A stretch of DNA of 64,000 nt from Pseudomonas sp. 6D_7.1_Bac1 (GTDB lineage: Bacteria; Pseudomonadota; Gammaproteobacteria; Pseudomonadales; Pseudomonadaceae). Where the stretch lies: contig NZ_JANLNW010000050.1 in assembly GCF_025465945.1 (NCBI RefSeq), positions 62,001 to 126,000 of the forward strand. The letters run 5' to 3'. The notes beneath the pieces were generated by a model. The model was not told the origin of the DNA, made no database searches, and saw only the letters and a list, made by a program, of their open reading frames with translations. The translations under genes were made by a program, and so were the position numbers. Shown here one piece after another: positions 9,705 to 23,096 of this stretch (the stretch's first letter is position 1; each line of letters opens with the position of its first letter).

Positions 9705-10473
9705 CGTCGTCACTGACGCCATCAAGATCAGCCAACAAGCGCATATTGAGCCGCAACCCCTGCCCCGCATTCTCCGCCCACAAACGTCCGCCCTGGCGCT
9801 GCACCGCGTTGCGCGCGATGCTCAGGCCCAAGCCAAACCCGCCATTGCCGGGGCGTGAGCCGTCGAGTCGGGTGAACGGGTCGAAGATCCGTTGCAGGTC
9901 GTGTTCGGCGACGCCGCCGCCCTGGTCTTCAAGCCACAGATGCCAGTCATCGCCATCGCGCAGGCCATCGAGGCGCACGATGCCACCGGCCGGAGAATGG
10001 CGGATGGCGTTGCGCAGGATGTTTTCCAGCGCCTGGGCCAAGGTATTCAAGTGGCCACGAACCCAGCACGAAGCATCCACCGCGCAGTGCAGTTGCTCGG
10101 CGGGCCAACCGCTTTCGTAGCAGGCATTTTCCGTGAGCATTTCCCAAAGGGCCTGAATCTGGATTGCCTCATCCGGTAAGGGTGCGCGTTCGGTGTCGAG
10201 CCAGGCCAGTTGCAGAGTGTCCTCTACCAGCCGTTGCATGCCATCGACTTCCCGGCCGATCCGCTCGCGCAGTTGCAGCAGGTCCTGCTCGCTTTCGCTG
10301 GCCACCCGCAGACGGCTCAACGGTGTGCGCAGCTCGTGGGACAAGTCGCGCAGCAATTGTTGCTGCAAGGCCACGGTGCTTTGCAGGCATTCGGATATTT
10401 GATCGAAGGTGCGGGTCTGTTCACTCACGTTGTTCAAAGGCACCACCAGGTCAGGCCACTTCATCAAGCGCAC
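9649..10473 (-). CDS. Histidine kinase lacking its sensor region (PirS-like)
   Basis: A 274-residue kinase core. The phospho-acceptor box LRDLSHELRTPLSRLRV has His46, the N box is ENILRNAIRHSP, and GFGLGLSIARN is the G2 box. There is no signal peptide, membrane segment or periplasmic sensor, unlike the PirS kinase at the equivalent locus between cysM and gacS in P. aeruginosa. It overlaps the regulator stop by 23 bp (a start at 10464 is also possible). The C-terminus runs into a REP unit. It may be a soluble partner of the regulator or a decayed sensor; no pirA receptor gene is present here. Confidence 0.8.
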   Translation of the reverse strand: MRLMKWPDLVVPLNNVSEQTRTFDQISECLQSTVALQQQLLRDLSHELRTPLSRLRVASESEQDLLQLRERIGREVDGMQRLVEDTLQLAWLDTERAPLPDEAIQIQALWEMLTENACYESGWPAEQLHCAVDASCWVRGHLNTLAQALENILRNAIRHSPAGGIVRLDGLRDGDDWHLWLEDQGGGVAEHDLQRIFDPFTRLDGSRPGNGGFGLGLSIARNAVQRQGGRLWAENAGQGLRLNMRLLADLDGVSDDAFASKLAPTLERLHTKKV

Positions 10474-11200
10474 TCAACACATAGCCCTTGCCCCAGACCG
10501 TGCGCACTTCGCGCTCGCTGTAGCCGATGGCCTTGAGTTTGCGGCGGATCTGGCTGATGTGCATGTCCAGGCTGCGGTCGTGGGGAGCGTAGCCGCGTTG
10601 CAACACCTGCTGGTAAAGGAAGGCCTTGCTGAGCACTTCATCACCATTGCGGTTCAGGGTTTCCAGCAGCCGGTATTCGCTGCGGGTCAGCCCGGCCCAC
10701 TGCGCACCATAGTGAACATCACACAGCTCATCGTCGAAACGCAGGCTGTGAGTGTCACCGCTGACCAATGGCGGCATATGCCGACGGTCCAGGGCCACCC
10801 GCCGCAGGATGGCTTCGATGCGCACCCGCAATTCGGCCATGCTGAAAGGCTTGGGCAGGTAGTCGTCGGCGCCCAGACGAAAGCCGCTGATGCGATCCGC
10901 TTCAGCACCCAACGCCGACATCAGTAGCACCGGGGTGGAGTCGCTGGCCCGCAAATTGGTCAATACCGCCAACCCATCCATTCCCGGCAGCAAAATATCC
11001 ATCAGTACGACATCGAAGGCTCGCTTGCGAGCCATCGCCAACCCGTCCTTGCCGTTCTGGCACCAGGTCACCTGAAAACCACAGCGCCCCAGATGCTCAT
11101 GAACATAGGCGCCGAGTACGAGGTCGTCTTCAATGGCCAGGATACGCGGGGGCCCAACTGATACGGGAGTCATTAGCTTCTGCAAGTCATTCTCAATCAC
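10451..11200 (-). CDS. OmpR-family response regulator (PirR-like)
   Basis: A 249-residue protein with a receiver domain (acid pocket IEDD, phospho-acceptor Asp68 in VVLMDILLPGMDG, Lys in LPKPFS) and a winged-helix DNA-binding domain (GLTRSEYRLLETL through HDRSLDMHISQIRRKLKAIGY). Position between gacS (divergent) and the kinase matches PA0929 (pirR). The start could instead be the Met at residue 10 (11173). Its sequence is intact although its kinase has lost the sensor. Confidence 0.87.
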   Translation of the reverse strand: MIENDLQKLMTPVSVGPPRILAIEDDLVLGAYVHEHLGRCGFQVTWCQNGKDGLAMARKRAFDVVLMDILLPGMDGLAVLTNLRASDSTPVLLMSALGAEADRISGFRLGADDYLPKPFSMAELRVRIEAILRRVALDRRHMPPLVSGDTHSLRFDDELCDVHYGAQWAGLTRSEYRLLETLNRNGDEVLSKAFLYQQVLQRGYAPHDRSLDMHISQIRRKLKAIGYSEREVRTVWGKGYVLSALDEVA

Positions 11201-11391
11201 TGATTATTCAAGATTGCCCGGCCGTGAGCAACCCGCGACTTTCGCAGCAAGCCCCCATGACGCTTAAACCGTCACAAAGCGCTGGATAATTTGCCGAGAT
11301 TGCCCGCAAGCAAATCGCTACACTGCGCGGGTAGCGCGTGCCGGATGCACGCATAGGTCATCTATAAACAGCGTGATAGCAGGAGAGTGAC

Positions 11392-14142
<2,751 letters not shown>

Positions 14143-14178
14143 CCCAGATCAATAGCGCTGGGCGCCACAAAGGCTAAT

Positions 14179-14310
14179 GTAGCAGCTGCCGAAGGCTGCG
14201 TTCGGCGGCGCAGCCGTCGTGAAATCAGCTACTTCGGTCTTTCAGGTAAACCGCGTATGCCGGGTTTACGACGGCTACGCCGCCGAACGCAGGCTTCGCC
14301 AGCTGCTACA
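14179..14310. repeat. Paired REP-like inverted repeat (GTAGCAGCTG family)
   Basis: TGTAGCAGCTGCCGAAGGC at the left mirrors GCTTCGCCAGCTGCTACA at the right; the inner arms GTTCGGCGGCG and CGCCGCCGAAC also pair. Same family as 4709-4847. It separates gacS from ldhA. Confidence 0.85.
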
Positions 14311-14345
14311 AAGGCGTGAAGACGTGATATTTCCAGGAGGACACG

Positions 14346-15335
14346 ATGCGCACGATTCTCTTCAGCAGCCAGACCTACGACCGCGACAGCTTCCTCGCAG
14401 CCAGGCTGCCCGCCGGTATCGAATTGCACTTCCAGTCCACGCGACTGAGCCTGGACACAGCGGCGCTGGCCGAGCGACATGAGGTGGTCTGCGCCTTTAT
14501 CAATGACGACCTCAGCGCGCCGGTGCTTGAACAACTGGCCGCCGGTGGCACGCGACTGATCGCCCTGCGCTCGGCCGGTTATAACCACGTTGACCTGGCT
14601 GCGGCCAAACGCTTGGGCTTGAGCATCGTGCGCGTACCGGCCTACTCGCCCCACGCCGTGGCCGAACATGCGGTGGCCTTGATCCTGGCGCTCAACCGAC
14701 GCCTGCACCGCGCCTATAACCGCACCCGCGAAGGCGACTTCAGCCTGCACGGTTTGACCGGTTTCGATCTGTTCGGCAAGACCGTCGGCGTGGTCGGCAC
14801 CGGGCAGATCGGCGCCACGTTCGCGAAAATAATGGCCGGGTTTGGCTGCCAGTTGCTGGCCTGCGACCCCTTCCCCAATCCTGCCGTCCAGGCCCTTGGC
14901 GCCCGTTACCTGCCGTTGCCGGAACTGTTGGCCGAAGCGCAGATCATCAGCCTGCATTGCCCGCTGACCGCCGAAAGCAAACACCTGATCAATAGCCAGT
15001 CACTGGCGCATCTGCAACCCGGCGCCATGCTGATCAACACTGGGCGTGGCGCTCTGGTGGACACGCCGGCGCTGATCGAAGCACTGAAAAACGGTCAACT
15101 GGGCTATCTGGGGCTGGACGTTTATGAAGAAGAAGCGCAGCTGTTCTTCGAGGATCGCTCCGACCTGCCGTTGCAGGATGATGTGTTGGCGCGGTTGTTG
15201 ACCTTCCCCAACGTGATCGTCACCGCGCACCAGGCCTTCCTGACCCGCGAAGCATTGGCCGCGATCGCCACCACCACATTGCAGAACATCACCGATTGGG
15301 CTGCCGGCACCCCACACAATCAGGTCGAAGGCTGA
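14346..15335 (+). CDS. ldhA: D-lactate dehydrogenase (2-hydroxyacid dehydrogenase, NAD)
   Basis: A 329-residue D-isomer 2-hydroxyacid dehydrogenase, reducing pyruvate to D-lactate. It has the Rossmann motif VGVVGTGQIGATFA near residue 150, the catalytic Arg in INTGRGALVDT, a Glu in GYLGLDVYEEE and the catalytic His in VTAHQAFLTREAL. A strong ribosome site (AGGAGG) precedes the ATG. ldhA directly after gacS is the usual Pseudomonas arrangement. Confidence 0.95.
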   Translation: MRTILFSSQTYDRDSFLAARLPAGIELHFQSTRLSLDTAALAERHEVVCAFINDDLSAPVLEQLAAGGTRLIALRSAGYNHVDLAAAKRLGLSIVRVPAYSPHAVAEHAVALILALNRRLHRAYNRTREGDFSLHGLTGFDLFGKTVGVVGTGQIGATFAKIMAGFGCQLLACDPFPNPAVQALGARYLPLPELLAEAQIISLHCPLTAESKHLINSQSLAHLQPGAMLINTGRGALVDTPALIEALKNGQLGYLGLDVYEEEAQLFFEDRSDLPLQDDVLARLLTFPNVIVTAHQAFLTREALAAIATTTLQNITDWAAGTPHNQVEG

Positions 15336-15416
15336 TTTGGTCTGATCGAAGGTCGCAACCATGGGCCATGCCTGATTCATTCGCGTGCTAGCATATCGCG
15401 CATATTTGGAGGACCC

Positions 15417-15851
15417 ATGGTCGAACACGATTTCCGCTACAGCCTGATGAACCCGCAACACACCCTGACCGAATGCCGCGCTCTGACGCCGGGGCGTTAT
15501 CAAGTCACCGGCAACGGCGGCTCGATCCGCGCCGATGACGTGCTACTGGTCACCCTCAAAGGCAGCAAGGACTTGTCCATGCGCCTGACCGTTGAAAACG
15601 TTCGCCACCTGCTCAAGCCCATGGGCCAATGGGTGGCAGTGGCCAGTGGTCCGGTGTTTGGTGAGTTGGCGATCCACAACTGGCAAGTGAACTGCGACAG
15701 CTGCGCCAAGGAGTTGAAGTTCGAGTTCGCGGTCGATGCCAAGCTGGGCAACAAGGCAGAAAAACCGGCCGCCACTACGCGGATCAGCGAACTGGGCTGG
15801 ACCACGGCCGGCGAAAAGCACCTGTGCCCGAAATGCCAGGAGCCGGCGTAA
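15417..15851 (+). CDS. Conserved protein with two CxxC pairs, unknown function
   Basis: A 144-residue cytoplasmic protein. Near the middle is CDSCAKE and at the C-terminus LCPKCQEPA, two CxxC pairs that could hold one zinc. No signal or membrane segment. Orthologues follow ldhA in other pseudomonads (PA0926 position). The stop overlaps the next start by one base (TAATG), so it is coupled to the META lipoprotein gene. Function unknown. Confidence 0.75.
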   Translation: MVEHDFRYSLMNPQHTLTECRALTPGRYQVTGNGGSIRADDVLLVTLKGSKDLSMRLTVENVRHLLKPMGQWVAVASGPVFGELAIHNWQVNCDSCAKELKFEFAVDAKLGNKAEKPAATTRISELGWTTAGEKHLCPKCQEPA

Positions 15852-16255
15852 TGAAACACCTCGTTCTGGCCGGGATGGCCAGTACTGGCCTGTTGGGTTG
15901 CGCCGCTGAGCCGGTGCAGTTGCAACAGGACCGCAGCTACATTCTGGAGTGGATCGGCGAGCGTCCGCTGATCGACAGCAGTCACCTGACCATCACCCTG
16001 GGTGAAGACGGTCGCGCCTATGGCAATGGTGGCTGCAACCACTGGTTCGCGCCCTACACCCTGGACGGCGACAAGCTGAGTTTCGGCAAAGTCGGCAGCA
16101 CTCGCAAAATATGCGCCCCGGCCTTGATGGAACAGGAAAAACGCTTCCTGCAAGCACTGGAAACCGTGCAGCGCTGGGACATCTCGCCGATCGAGCAAAT
16201 GCGCTTCTGGCCTGCCGAAGGCAAGCCGCTGCGCTGGTGGCTTGAAGAGGGTTAA
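15851..16255 (+). CDS. META domain lipoprotein
   Basis: A 134-residue protein with a lipobox (STGLLGC, Cys17) and a META domain, as in HslJ-type proteins: YILEWIGERPL, NGGCNHWFAPY with its conserved glycines and cysteine, then LSFGKVGSTRKICAPALMEQEKRFLQAL. The start at 15851 leaves a proper signal sequence; the upstream in-frame Met falls in the previous gene. Probably anchored in the outer membrane; family function is unclear, linked to stress or motility in some members. Confidence 0.85.
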   Translation: MKHLVLAGMASTGLLGCAAEPVQLQQDRSYILEWIGERPLIDSSHLTITLGEDGRAYGNGGCNHWFAPYTLDGDKLSFGKVGSTRKICAPALMEQEKRFLQALETVQRWDISPIEQMRFWPAEGKPLRWWLEEG

Positions 16256-16283
16256 ACCCCTGATTTGAGGCGAACACCGTACC

Positions 16284-16388
16284 TGTGGGAGCGAGCCGGC
16301 TCCGGGCGGCGTTCCGACGATGACGGCATTACATTCAACATCAATGTTGACTGACCCACCGCTATCGCGAGCAGGCTCGCTCCCACAG
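16284..16388. repeat. REPIN with GGCGTTCCGACGAT linker
   Basis: Left unit TGTGGGAGCGAGCCGGCTCC and inverted right unit GCGAGCAGGCTCGCTCCCAC. The spacer contains GGGCGGCGTTCCGACGAT and a GATGTTGA-like segment shared with the REPIN at 39450-39554, so those two are recent copies of one subtype. Confidence 0.88.
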
Positions 16389-16454
16389 GGATTGCCCTTA
16401 ACTGACTGGCATTGGGGCTTGCCCCCTCGCCACAGGTGGGCGCTCAGCCCGCCG

Positions 16455-16922
16455 TCAATTGTTAGTCTGCAACGCCTTAAGCTTCGCCATCACCCCACCC
16501 GCCGTCTGCTCTCCCATCAACTGCTCACGCACCTTGCCTTTGTCATCGATGATGTAGGTCACCGGCAACGCCTCGCTGCGCGGCAAGTCGAAGTGGTCGG
16601 CCGGATCCTGGGCCAGCACAGTGAACTTGATCCCGAGTTTTTCACTGGCACTCTTGAGGTCATCGCCCTGCACGTTGTCGAAGTTCACCCCGAACACGTT
16701 GATTTTCTGCCCCTTGAGTTGGTCGGCCAAGGTATTGAGCTCAGGAATCTCGGTACGACACGGGCTACACCACTCGGCCCAGTAATTGAGCACAAACCAT
16801 TGACCGTCCAGGCGCCCGGACGCCACTTTCTGTCCCAGTTGATCAGTGCCGTAGTCATAGCCACAGCCGCCAAGCAGCAAGGTTGCGAAGAGGGCCAATG
16901 CTGCTGTCAGTCGCCTTGTCAT
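16455..16922 (-). CDS. TlpA-like thioredoxin lipoprotein
   Basis: A 155-residue thioredoxin-fold protein. Lipobox LLLGGC with Cys20 predicts membrane anchoring facing the periplasm. The active site is CSPC (Cys52 and Cys55) in YWAEWCSPCRTEIPEL. Later TlpA-type features are VFGVNFDNVQ and the cis-proline region ALPVTYIIDDKG. Likely reduces or oxidises periplasmic disulfides, such as those of cytochrome c maturation or stress targets. Divergent from the arsC-like gene. Confidence 0.9.
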   Translation of the reverse strand: MTRRLTAALALFATLLLGGCGYDYGTDQLGQKVASGRLDGQWFVLNYWAEWCSPCRTEIPELNTLADQLKGQKINVFGVNFDNVQGDDLKSASEKLGIKFTVLAQDPADHFDLPRSEALPVTYIIDDKGKVREQLMGEQTAGGVMAKLKALQTNN

Positions 16923-17039
16923 GGGTAATGATCCTTACTCAAAAAATAGGTTCTGCTGCAACCCATCGCCTTCCAAGGTTCAGGACTGCCCGCCGCACAG
17001 GTAGAATAGCCGCCACCTTACGCAAGATGCGACCCGCAC

Positions 17040-18431
<1,392 letters not shown>

Positions 18432-18439
18432 CCGACCGC

Positions 18440-18516
18440 CATCGCGAGCAGGCTCGCTCCCACATTGGATCTGCGTCGTTCACAAATTCCCTGTGGGAGC
18501 GAGCCTGCTCGCGATG
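18440..18516. repeat. REPIN (CATCGCGAGCAGGCTCGC family)
   Basis: Inverted REP units at both ends with a short spacer ATTGGATCTGCGTCGTTCAC. The REPIN at 21679-21755 has the same spacer, so the two are near-identical copies. Confidence 0.9.
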
Positions 18517-18530
18517 AAGGCGCCTCGGTC

Positions 18531-19202
18531 TCAATGATTGACAGTATACGCCAGCATCATCGATATCTGGCACATCGGCCGGCCGCTCTCGGCGTGCCAC
18601 TGGTTGAAGGCGTTCTGCACCGTCGCCAGATCCCGCAGGCTGGTCGGCACCTTGTCGATGATCTGCTGCGCATTCAACGCCGCCACCACGTCATAGGTCG
18701 GCACGAAGGTGTCCTTGCCGACCATCCGCAGAAACCGTGGCGCCGATAACCCGCCCAGTTGATGCCCGTGCTTGGCCAGGTACTTCCACAGGCCAACGAT
18801 GTCGGTCACCGGCCACTCGGCAATCAACTCACCAAAGCTGCCCTTCTCTTTCGCCACGTCCAGAATGAACTGCGCATTGCGCGGCACGCTCTTGAGCTTG
18901 CCCAGGTGGCGGATGATCCGCGCGTCCTGCATCAGCCGCTCAAGGTGCTCGGCCCCCATCAGCACGACCTTTTCCGGATCGAACCTGAAGAACACTTCCT
19001 CGAACGCCGGCCATTTGGCGTCCACCAGGCTGTGCTTGAGGCCTGCGCGAAACACCCGCAACGCCAGGGTCGACAGGTAACGATCATCGCTGATCTTGCG
19101 CAGTTGTGCCGGGGTCTTGGGCACGGGCAGATGGGCTTCCAGTTCGGCTGCCGAACCAAAACGGTTCAGGCAGTATTCGTGCAGCCACTTGTAATCGCGC
19201 AT
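18531..19202 (-). CDS. DNA-3-methyladenine glycosylase I-like protein
   Basis: A 223-residue helical protein resembling the Tag/Adenine_glyco fold: the segment RLMQDARIIRHLGKLKSVPRNAQFIL matches the helix pair that binds DNA in Tag, and VGLWKYLAKHGHQLGG the following region. It lacks the N-terminal WCRWA/EWG zinc motif of canonical Tag, so it is a divergent relative and substrate is uncertain. Monocistronic, facing away from ttcA's terminator. Confidence 0.75.
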   Translation of the reverse strand: MRDYKWLHEYCLNRFGSAAELEAHLPVPKTPAQLRKISDDRYLSTLALRVFRAGLKHSLVDAKWPAFEEVFFRFDPEKVVLMGAEHLERLMQDARIIRHLGKLKSVPRNAQFILDVAKEKGSFGELIAEWPVTDIVGLWKYLAKHGHQLGGLSAPRFLRMVGKDTFVPTYDVVAALNAQQIIDKVPTSLRDLATVQNAFNQWHAESGRPMCQISMMLAYTVNH

Positions 19203-19227
19203 GCCCTCTCCTGAGCAAAGAAATAAA

Positions 19228-19249
19228 AACGGCGCCCGCGAGCGCCGTT
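19228..19249 (-). terminator. Terminator of ttcA
   Basis: Stem AACGGCGC/GCGCCGTT with a six-base loop. Read on the minus strand it is followed by TTTTTATTTC, 22 bp past the ttcA stop. Confidence 0.75.
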
Positions 19250-19270
19250 AAGTCAGAACGGTTCAAGCAA

Positions 19271-20095
19271 TCAGAGGTTCACCACATTCACGAAACGCGA
19301 CGCAGCGGTTTCGTCGATGCGCAGGTTGGTGAAGTCGAACAGGTTACGGTCCGCCAGCTGCGACGGTATGACGTTCTGCAAGCCACGGAAAATGCTTTCG
19401 GTGCGGCCCGGCGTCTTACGCTCCCATTCCTGAAGCATTTCCTTGACCACCTGGCGTTGCAGGTTTTCCTGGGAGCCACAGAGGTTGCAAGGAATGATCG
19501 GGAATTGCTTGAGGTCCGAGTAAGCCTGAATGTCTTTCTCGTTGCAGTAGGCCAGCGGGCGAATCACCACGTTGCGTCCGTCGTCGGCGCGCAATTTCGG
19601 CGGCATGGCCTTGAGCGAGCCGTTGTAGAACATGTTCAGGAAGAACGTCTCGACGATGTCGTCGCGGTGATGACCGAGGGCCATTTTGGTCGCGCCGATT
19701 TCGTCGGCGAAGGTGTAAAGCGTGCCGCGACGAAGACGTGAACACAGCGAGCAGGTGGTCTTGCCCTCTGGAATCAGCTCCTTGACCACCGAATAGGTGT
19801 CTTTTTCGACGATGTGGTATTCCACACCCAGCTCTTTCAAGTAGGCCGGCAGCACATGCTCAGGGAAACCCGGTTGCTTTTGATCCATGTTCACCGCGAC
19901 GATCTCGAACTTGATCGGCGCCACCTTCTGCAAGTGCATCAGTACATCAAGCATGGTGTAGCTGTCCTTGCCGCCGGACAGGCAGACCATGACCTTGTCG
20001 CCCTCTTCGATCATGTTGTAATCGGCGACGGCTTCACCGGCCAGCCGACGTAGACGTTTCTGCAGTTTGTTCTGGTTGACCGTAAGAGTGCCCAT
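19271..20095 (-). CDS. ttcA: tRNA 2-thiocytidine(32) synthetase
   Basis: TtcA puts a thio group on cytidine 32 of certain tRNAs, using a 4Fe-4S cluster and ATP. The 274-residue protein has the PP-loop SGGKDSY (residues 40-46), a first cysteine pair [11 protein letters not shown] and a second [12 protein letters not shown]; these are the cluster ligands expected. The start [15 protein letters not shown] is the family start. Confidence 0.96.
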   Translation of the reverse strand: MGTLTVNQNKLQKRLRRLAGEAVADYNMIEEGDKVMVCLSGGKDSYTMLDVLMHLQKVAPIKFEIVAVNMDQKQPGFPEHVLPAYLKELGVEYHIVEKDTYSVVKELIPEGKTTCSLCSRLRRGTLYTFADEIGATKMALGHHRDDIVETFFLNMFYNGSLKAMPPKLRADDGRNVVIRPLAYCNEKDIQAYSDLKQFPIIPCNLCGSQENLQRQVVKEMLQEWERKTPGRTESIFRGLQNVIPSQLADRNLFDFTNLRIDETAASRFVNVVNL

Positions 20096-20362
20096 GGCGC
20101 TTGAAATCCGCGAGGTGTGACGAAAGGCGGCATTTTACGCAAAAACGCTGACCGGGCGAAGAGCTGAAAAGATCGCAAGACACAACCGCAATTAAGACCC
20201 GGGTTTACAGCGCGATTTGCTCTAAAGCCCCCCACCTGCAACAGCAAGTCCTTTCTATACTGCGACATAAGGTCGCACACATTTCAGACCTCTACTTACT
20301 TGGCCGCTGGCCCGTAGGCGCTCCGCTGGGGGGCGATAGCAATCACGCAGGAGTGACTGACT

Positions 20363-20965
20363 ATGATCCATCACGTCGTGGGGCTGTTCACCCACCCTGA
20401 TCAAGAATGGAAAGAAATCCGTGGCGACCAAGAGGAAAGCATCAGCCACATGTACCTCACCCATACGCTGATTCTGGCGGCGATACCGGCTATTTCGGCG
20501 TTTATCGGCACCACCAAGGTCGGTTGGGTCATCGGTAGTCGTGCGCCGGTCATGCTGACCCAGGAAAGCGCGCTCTGGATGACCATCATGTCGTACCTGG
20601 CGATGCTCGGCGGGGTCGCAGTGATGGGGGCGTTCATCCACTGGATGGCCCGCACCTATGACGCCAGCCCGAGCCTGGCACGCTGTGTCGCGTTTGCCAC
20701 CTACACCGCCACGCCTCTGTTTATCGGCGGTCTGGCGGCGCTGTATCCACACATGTGGCTGGGCATGGTCGTCGGCACGGCAGCCATCTGCTACACCGTG
20801 TACCTGCTGTATGTGGGGCTGCCGACGTTCATGAACATTCCGTCTGACGAGGGTTTTCTGTTCTCAAGTTCAGTGCTCGCCGTAGGGCTGGTGGTGCTGG
20901 TTGCGATCATGGCATTCACCGTTATTGTCTGGGGCCTGGGCGTCGGTCCGGTCTATACCAACTAA
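20363..20965 (+). CDS. YIP1 family inner-membrane protein
   Basis: A 200-residue protein with an N-terminal cytosolic part (MIHHVVGLFTHPDQEWKEIR) and five hydrophobic segments, at about 33-52, 75-95, 108-128, 133-152 and 172-195. The DPDxEW-like opening followed by membrane helices is typical of bacterial YIP1 proteins. Ribosome site AGGAG lies ahead of the ATG. Monocistronic; function unknown. Confidence 0.85.
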   Translation: MIHHVVGLFTHPDQEWKEIRGDQEESISHMYLTHTLILAAIPAISAFIGTTKVGWVIGSRAPVMLTQESALWMTIMSYLAMLGGVAVMGAFIHWMARTYDASPSLARCVAFATYTATPLFIGGLAALYPHMWLGMVVGTAAICYTVYLLYVGLPTFMNIPSDEGFLFSSSVLAVGLVVLVAIMAFTVIVWGLGVGPVYTN

Positions 20966-21156
20966 AACGGGCAATTGAAGCGAGTCATTGAAGCGAGCAA
21001 AGGACGCCGCCAACAAAACAAACAAGGATCTGCCAACACAGGCCGCCGCAAGGCGGCCTTCTAACTTCTAAATAGTGCGACGACCATTCGGCGCCTGAGC
21101 GATTCGCAATGAGCATGGTTTGCAGCATACTCGACGCCTCTGGAGATCCGTTAAGC

Positions 21157-21651
21157 ATGCCCGAGCAACTCAACACCCGTGTCGAAGACTGTTTCCAACA
21201 AGCCGAATCCTTTTTTAAACGATCCTTCAAACGTCCGGTAGTCAGCCTCAAGTTGCGCGGCCAGAAGGCCGGCGTTGCGCACCTGCATGAAAACCTGCTG
21301 CGCTTCAATCCGCAGCTGTACCGGGAAAATACCGAAGACTTCCTCAAGCAGACCGTGGCCCACGAAGTCGCGCACCTGATCGCCCATCAACTCTTCGGCG
21401 ACCGCATTGCGCCGCACGGCGAAGAATGGCAATTGATCATGCGCGGGGTTTATGAGCTGCCGCCCAACCGTTGCCACACCTACGCAATCAAACGCCGCAG
21501 CGTGACCCGCTACATCTACCGCTGCCCCTGCGCGAACAGCAATTTCCCGTTCTCGGCCCAGCGCCATAGCCTGGTGCGACAGGGACGGCGGTATTTGTGT
21601 CGGCGTTGCCGGCAGACGCTGGTGTTTACCGGTGAGTCGCGGGTCGAGTAG
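21157..21651 (+). CDS. sprT: SprT family zinc metallopeptidase-like protein
   Basis: A 164-residue SprT-like protein: HEVAH at residues 69-73 is the zincin motif, and a C-terminal zinc ribbon holds YRCPC (with CP) and LCRRCRQ. The start MPEQLNTRVEDCF at 21157 matches the family; an in-frame Met at 21109 is not needed. Members are related to SPRTN proteases that act on DNA-protein crosslinks, but bacterial function is not settled. Confidence 0.88.
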   Translation: MPEQLNTRVEDCFQQAESFFKRSFKRPVVSLKLRGQKAGVAHLHENLLRFNPQLYRENTEDFLKQTVAHEVAHLIAHQLFGDRIAPHGEEWQLIMRGVYELPPNRCHTYAIKRRSVTRYIYRCPCANSNFPFSAQRHSLVRQGRRYLCRRCRQTLVFTGESRVE

Positions 21652-21678
21652 CAGGATTTGTGGTGTCCATACCGACGC

Positions 21679-21755
21679 CATCGCGAGCAGGCTCGCTCCC
21701 ACATTGGATCTGCGTCGTTCACAAATCCCGTGTGGGAGCGAGCCTGCTCGCGATG
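21679..21755. repeat. REPIN (same copy type as 18440-18516)
   Basis: Inverted GCGAGCAGGCTCGCTCCCAC units around the spacer ATTGGATCTGCGTCGTTCAC, nearly identical to the copy 3.2 kb to the left. Between sprT and the convergent CoA-transferase gene. Confidence 0.9.
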
Positions 21756-21770
21756 AGGCCCTCGAAAACC

Positions 21771-22952
21771 CTACAAAACCACCTTGTTACGCCGCAATTC
21801 CTCGATGCGCTGAGCACTGTACCCCAGCCCACCCAACACCTGATCGGTATGTTCACCCAACGCCGCACCGATATATCTTGGCTCGGGCAACCCCTCCGAA
21901 AACTTCAACGGACAGGCCATTTGCGCCTGCGTGGTGCCGTCGTTGCGCGGCACCTGGGTCACCAGTTCCCGTGCCTTGAGCTGCGGGTGATCGACCGCCT
22001 CGGCCAGACTCAGCACCGGTTCAACGCAAGCATCGAGCCCGGCAAACAGCTGGCAAAGCTCGGCAAAATCATGTTTTTCGAACTCGATCTGCAACGCCAG
22101 CTTGAGCGCCTTTTGCTGTTCGGGTCTGGGTGATAAACCCTGCGCTGCCAACTCGGGTCGACCCAGCGCCGTGCACAGCTGCTGCATGAAATCGGGCTCC
22201 AGACTGCCCACTGACATCCAGCGGCCATCGCGGGTGCGGTAATAGTCGTAGAAGCTGCCGCCATTGAGCATTTGATCTTCGCGCCCCGGCGTCACACCGC
22301 AGGCCAGATAACCCGCTCCGGCCATGGCGTTCAGGCTGAATGCGCAGTCGGTCATGCTCACGTCCAGGTGTTGGCCCTGGCCGCTGTGCTGACGGGCAAT
22401 CACCGCCGCCAACAGGCCGATCACCCCATGCAGCGAACCACCGGCAATGTCTGCCGCCTGAATCCCCAATGGCAACGGCCCGCTGTCCTGGCGCCCGGTG
22501 TAACTGGCCAGACCGGTCAGCGCCAGGTAATTGATGTCGTGACCGGCGCGGTCCTTGTAGGGGCCGGACTGGCCGTAACCGGTGATCGACACGTAAATCA
22601 GCCGCGGATTGATCGCCTTCAGGGCTTCATAGCCCAACCCCAGACGTTCCATCACTCCCGGACGAAACTGCTCCAGGAGGATGTCATGGTCCTGTAGCAG
22701 TTGTTTGACCACTTCCAGTGCCGCGGGCTGCTTGAGGTCCAGAGCCAGACTGCGCTTGTTGCGATTGAGGTAGGCATGGCTGGCCGAGGTGCCCTGATCA
22801 TGCGGCGGCAGGACCCGCAGCAGGTCCATGCGGGTCGGCGATTCGATGCGCAACACCTCAGCGCCCATGTCCGCCAGCAACAGCGAGGCGAACGGCCCCG
22901 GCAACAACGTCGAAAAATCCAGAACCTTGAGTGATGCCAGTGGCCCGTGCAT
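21771..22952 (-). CDS. CaiB/BaiF (family III) CoA-transferase
   Basis: A 393-residue family III CoA-transferase. It opens with LASLKVLDFSTLLPGPFASLLLADMGAEVLRIE, and the catalytic Asp lies in the GHDINYLAL segment (about 155-165); NGGSFYDYYRTRDGRW near 230 is also typical. It moves CoA between acyl acids; the substrate cannot be read from sequence (carnitine, formate/oxalate or methylacyl racemase relatives are possible). A single gene with no catabolic neighbours here. Confidence 0.9.
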   Translation of the reverse strand: MHGPLASLKVLDFSTLLPGPFASLLLADMGAEVLRIESPTRMDLLRVLPPHDQGTSASHAYLNRNKRSLALDLKQPAALEVVKQLLQDHDILLEQFRPGVMERLGLGYEALKAINPRLIYVSITGYGQSGPYKDRAGHDINYLALTGLASYTGRQDSGPLPLGIQAADIAGGSLHGVIGLLAAVIARQHSGQGQHLDVSMTDCAFSLNAMAGAGYLACGVTPGREDQMLNGGSFYDYYRTRDGRWMSVGSLEPDFMQQLCTALGRPELAAQGLSPRPEQQKALKLALQIEFEKHDFAELCQLFAGLDACVEPVLSLAEAVDHPQLKARELVTQVPRNDGTTQAQMACPLKFSEGLPEPRYIGAALGEHTDQVLGGLGYSAQRIEELRRNKVVL

Positions 22953-23058
22953 AAGCGTTCTCCTTCAGCGATGACTCAAGCCTAGGCAGCCGAAGACCTT
23001 GCAGCAATCACCTTAAGCATCAGCCGGACTGACCTTTGCGCTCAAACCTGCGGCAAAA

Positions 23059-23080
23059 AAAACCCGCCGAAGCGGGTTTT
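23059..23080. terminator. Terminator of dctA
   Basis: Nine-bp perfect stem AAAACCCGC/GCGGGTTTT with a four-base loop, 16 bp past the dctA stop; A and T tracts make it work in both directions. Confidence 0.85.
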
Positions 23081-23096
23081 TCATCAACTCGATGAA

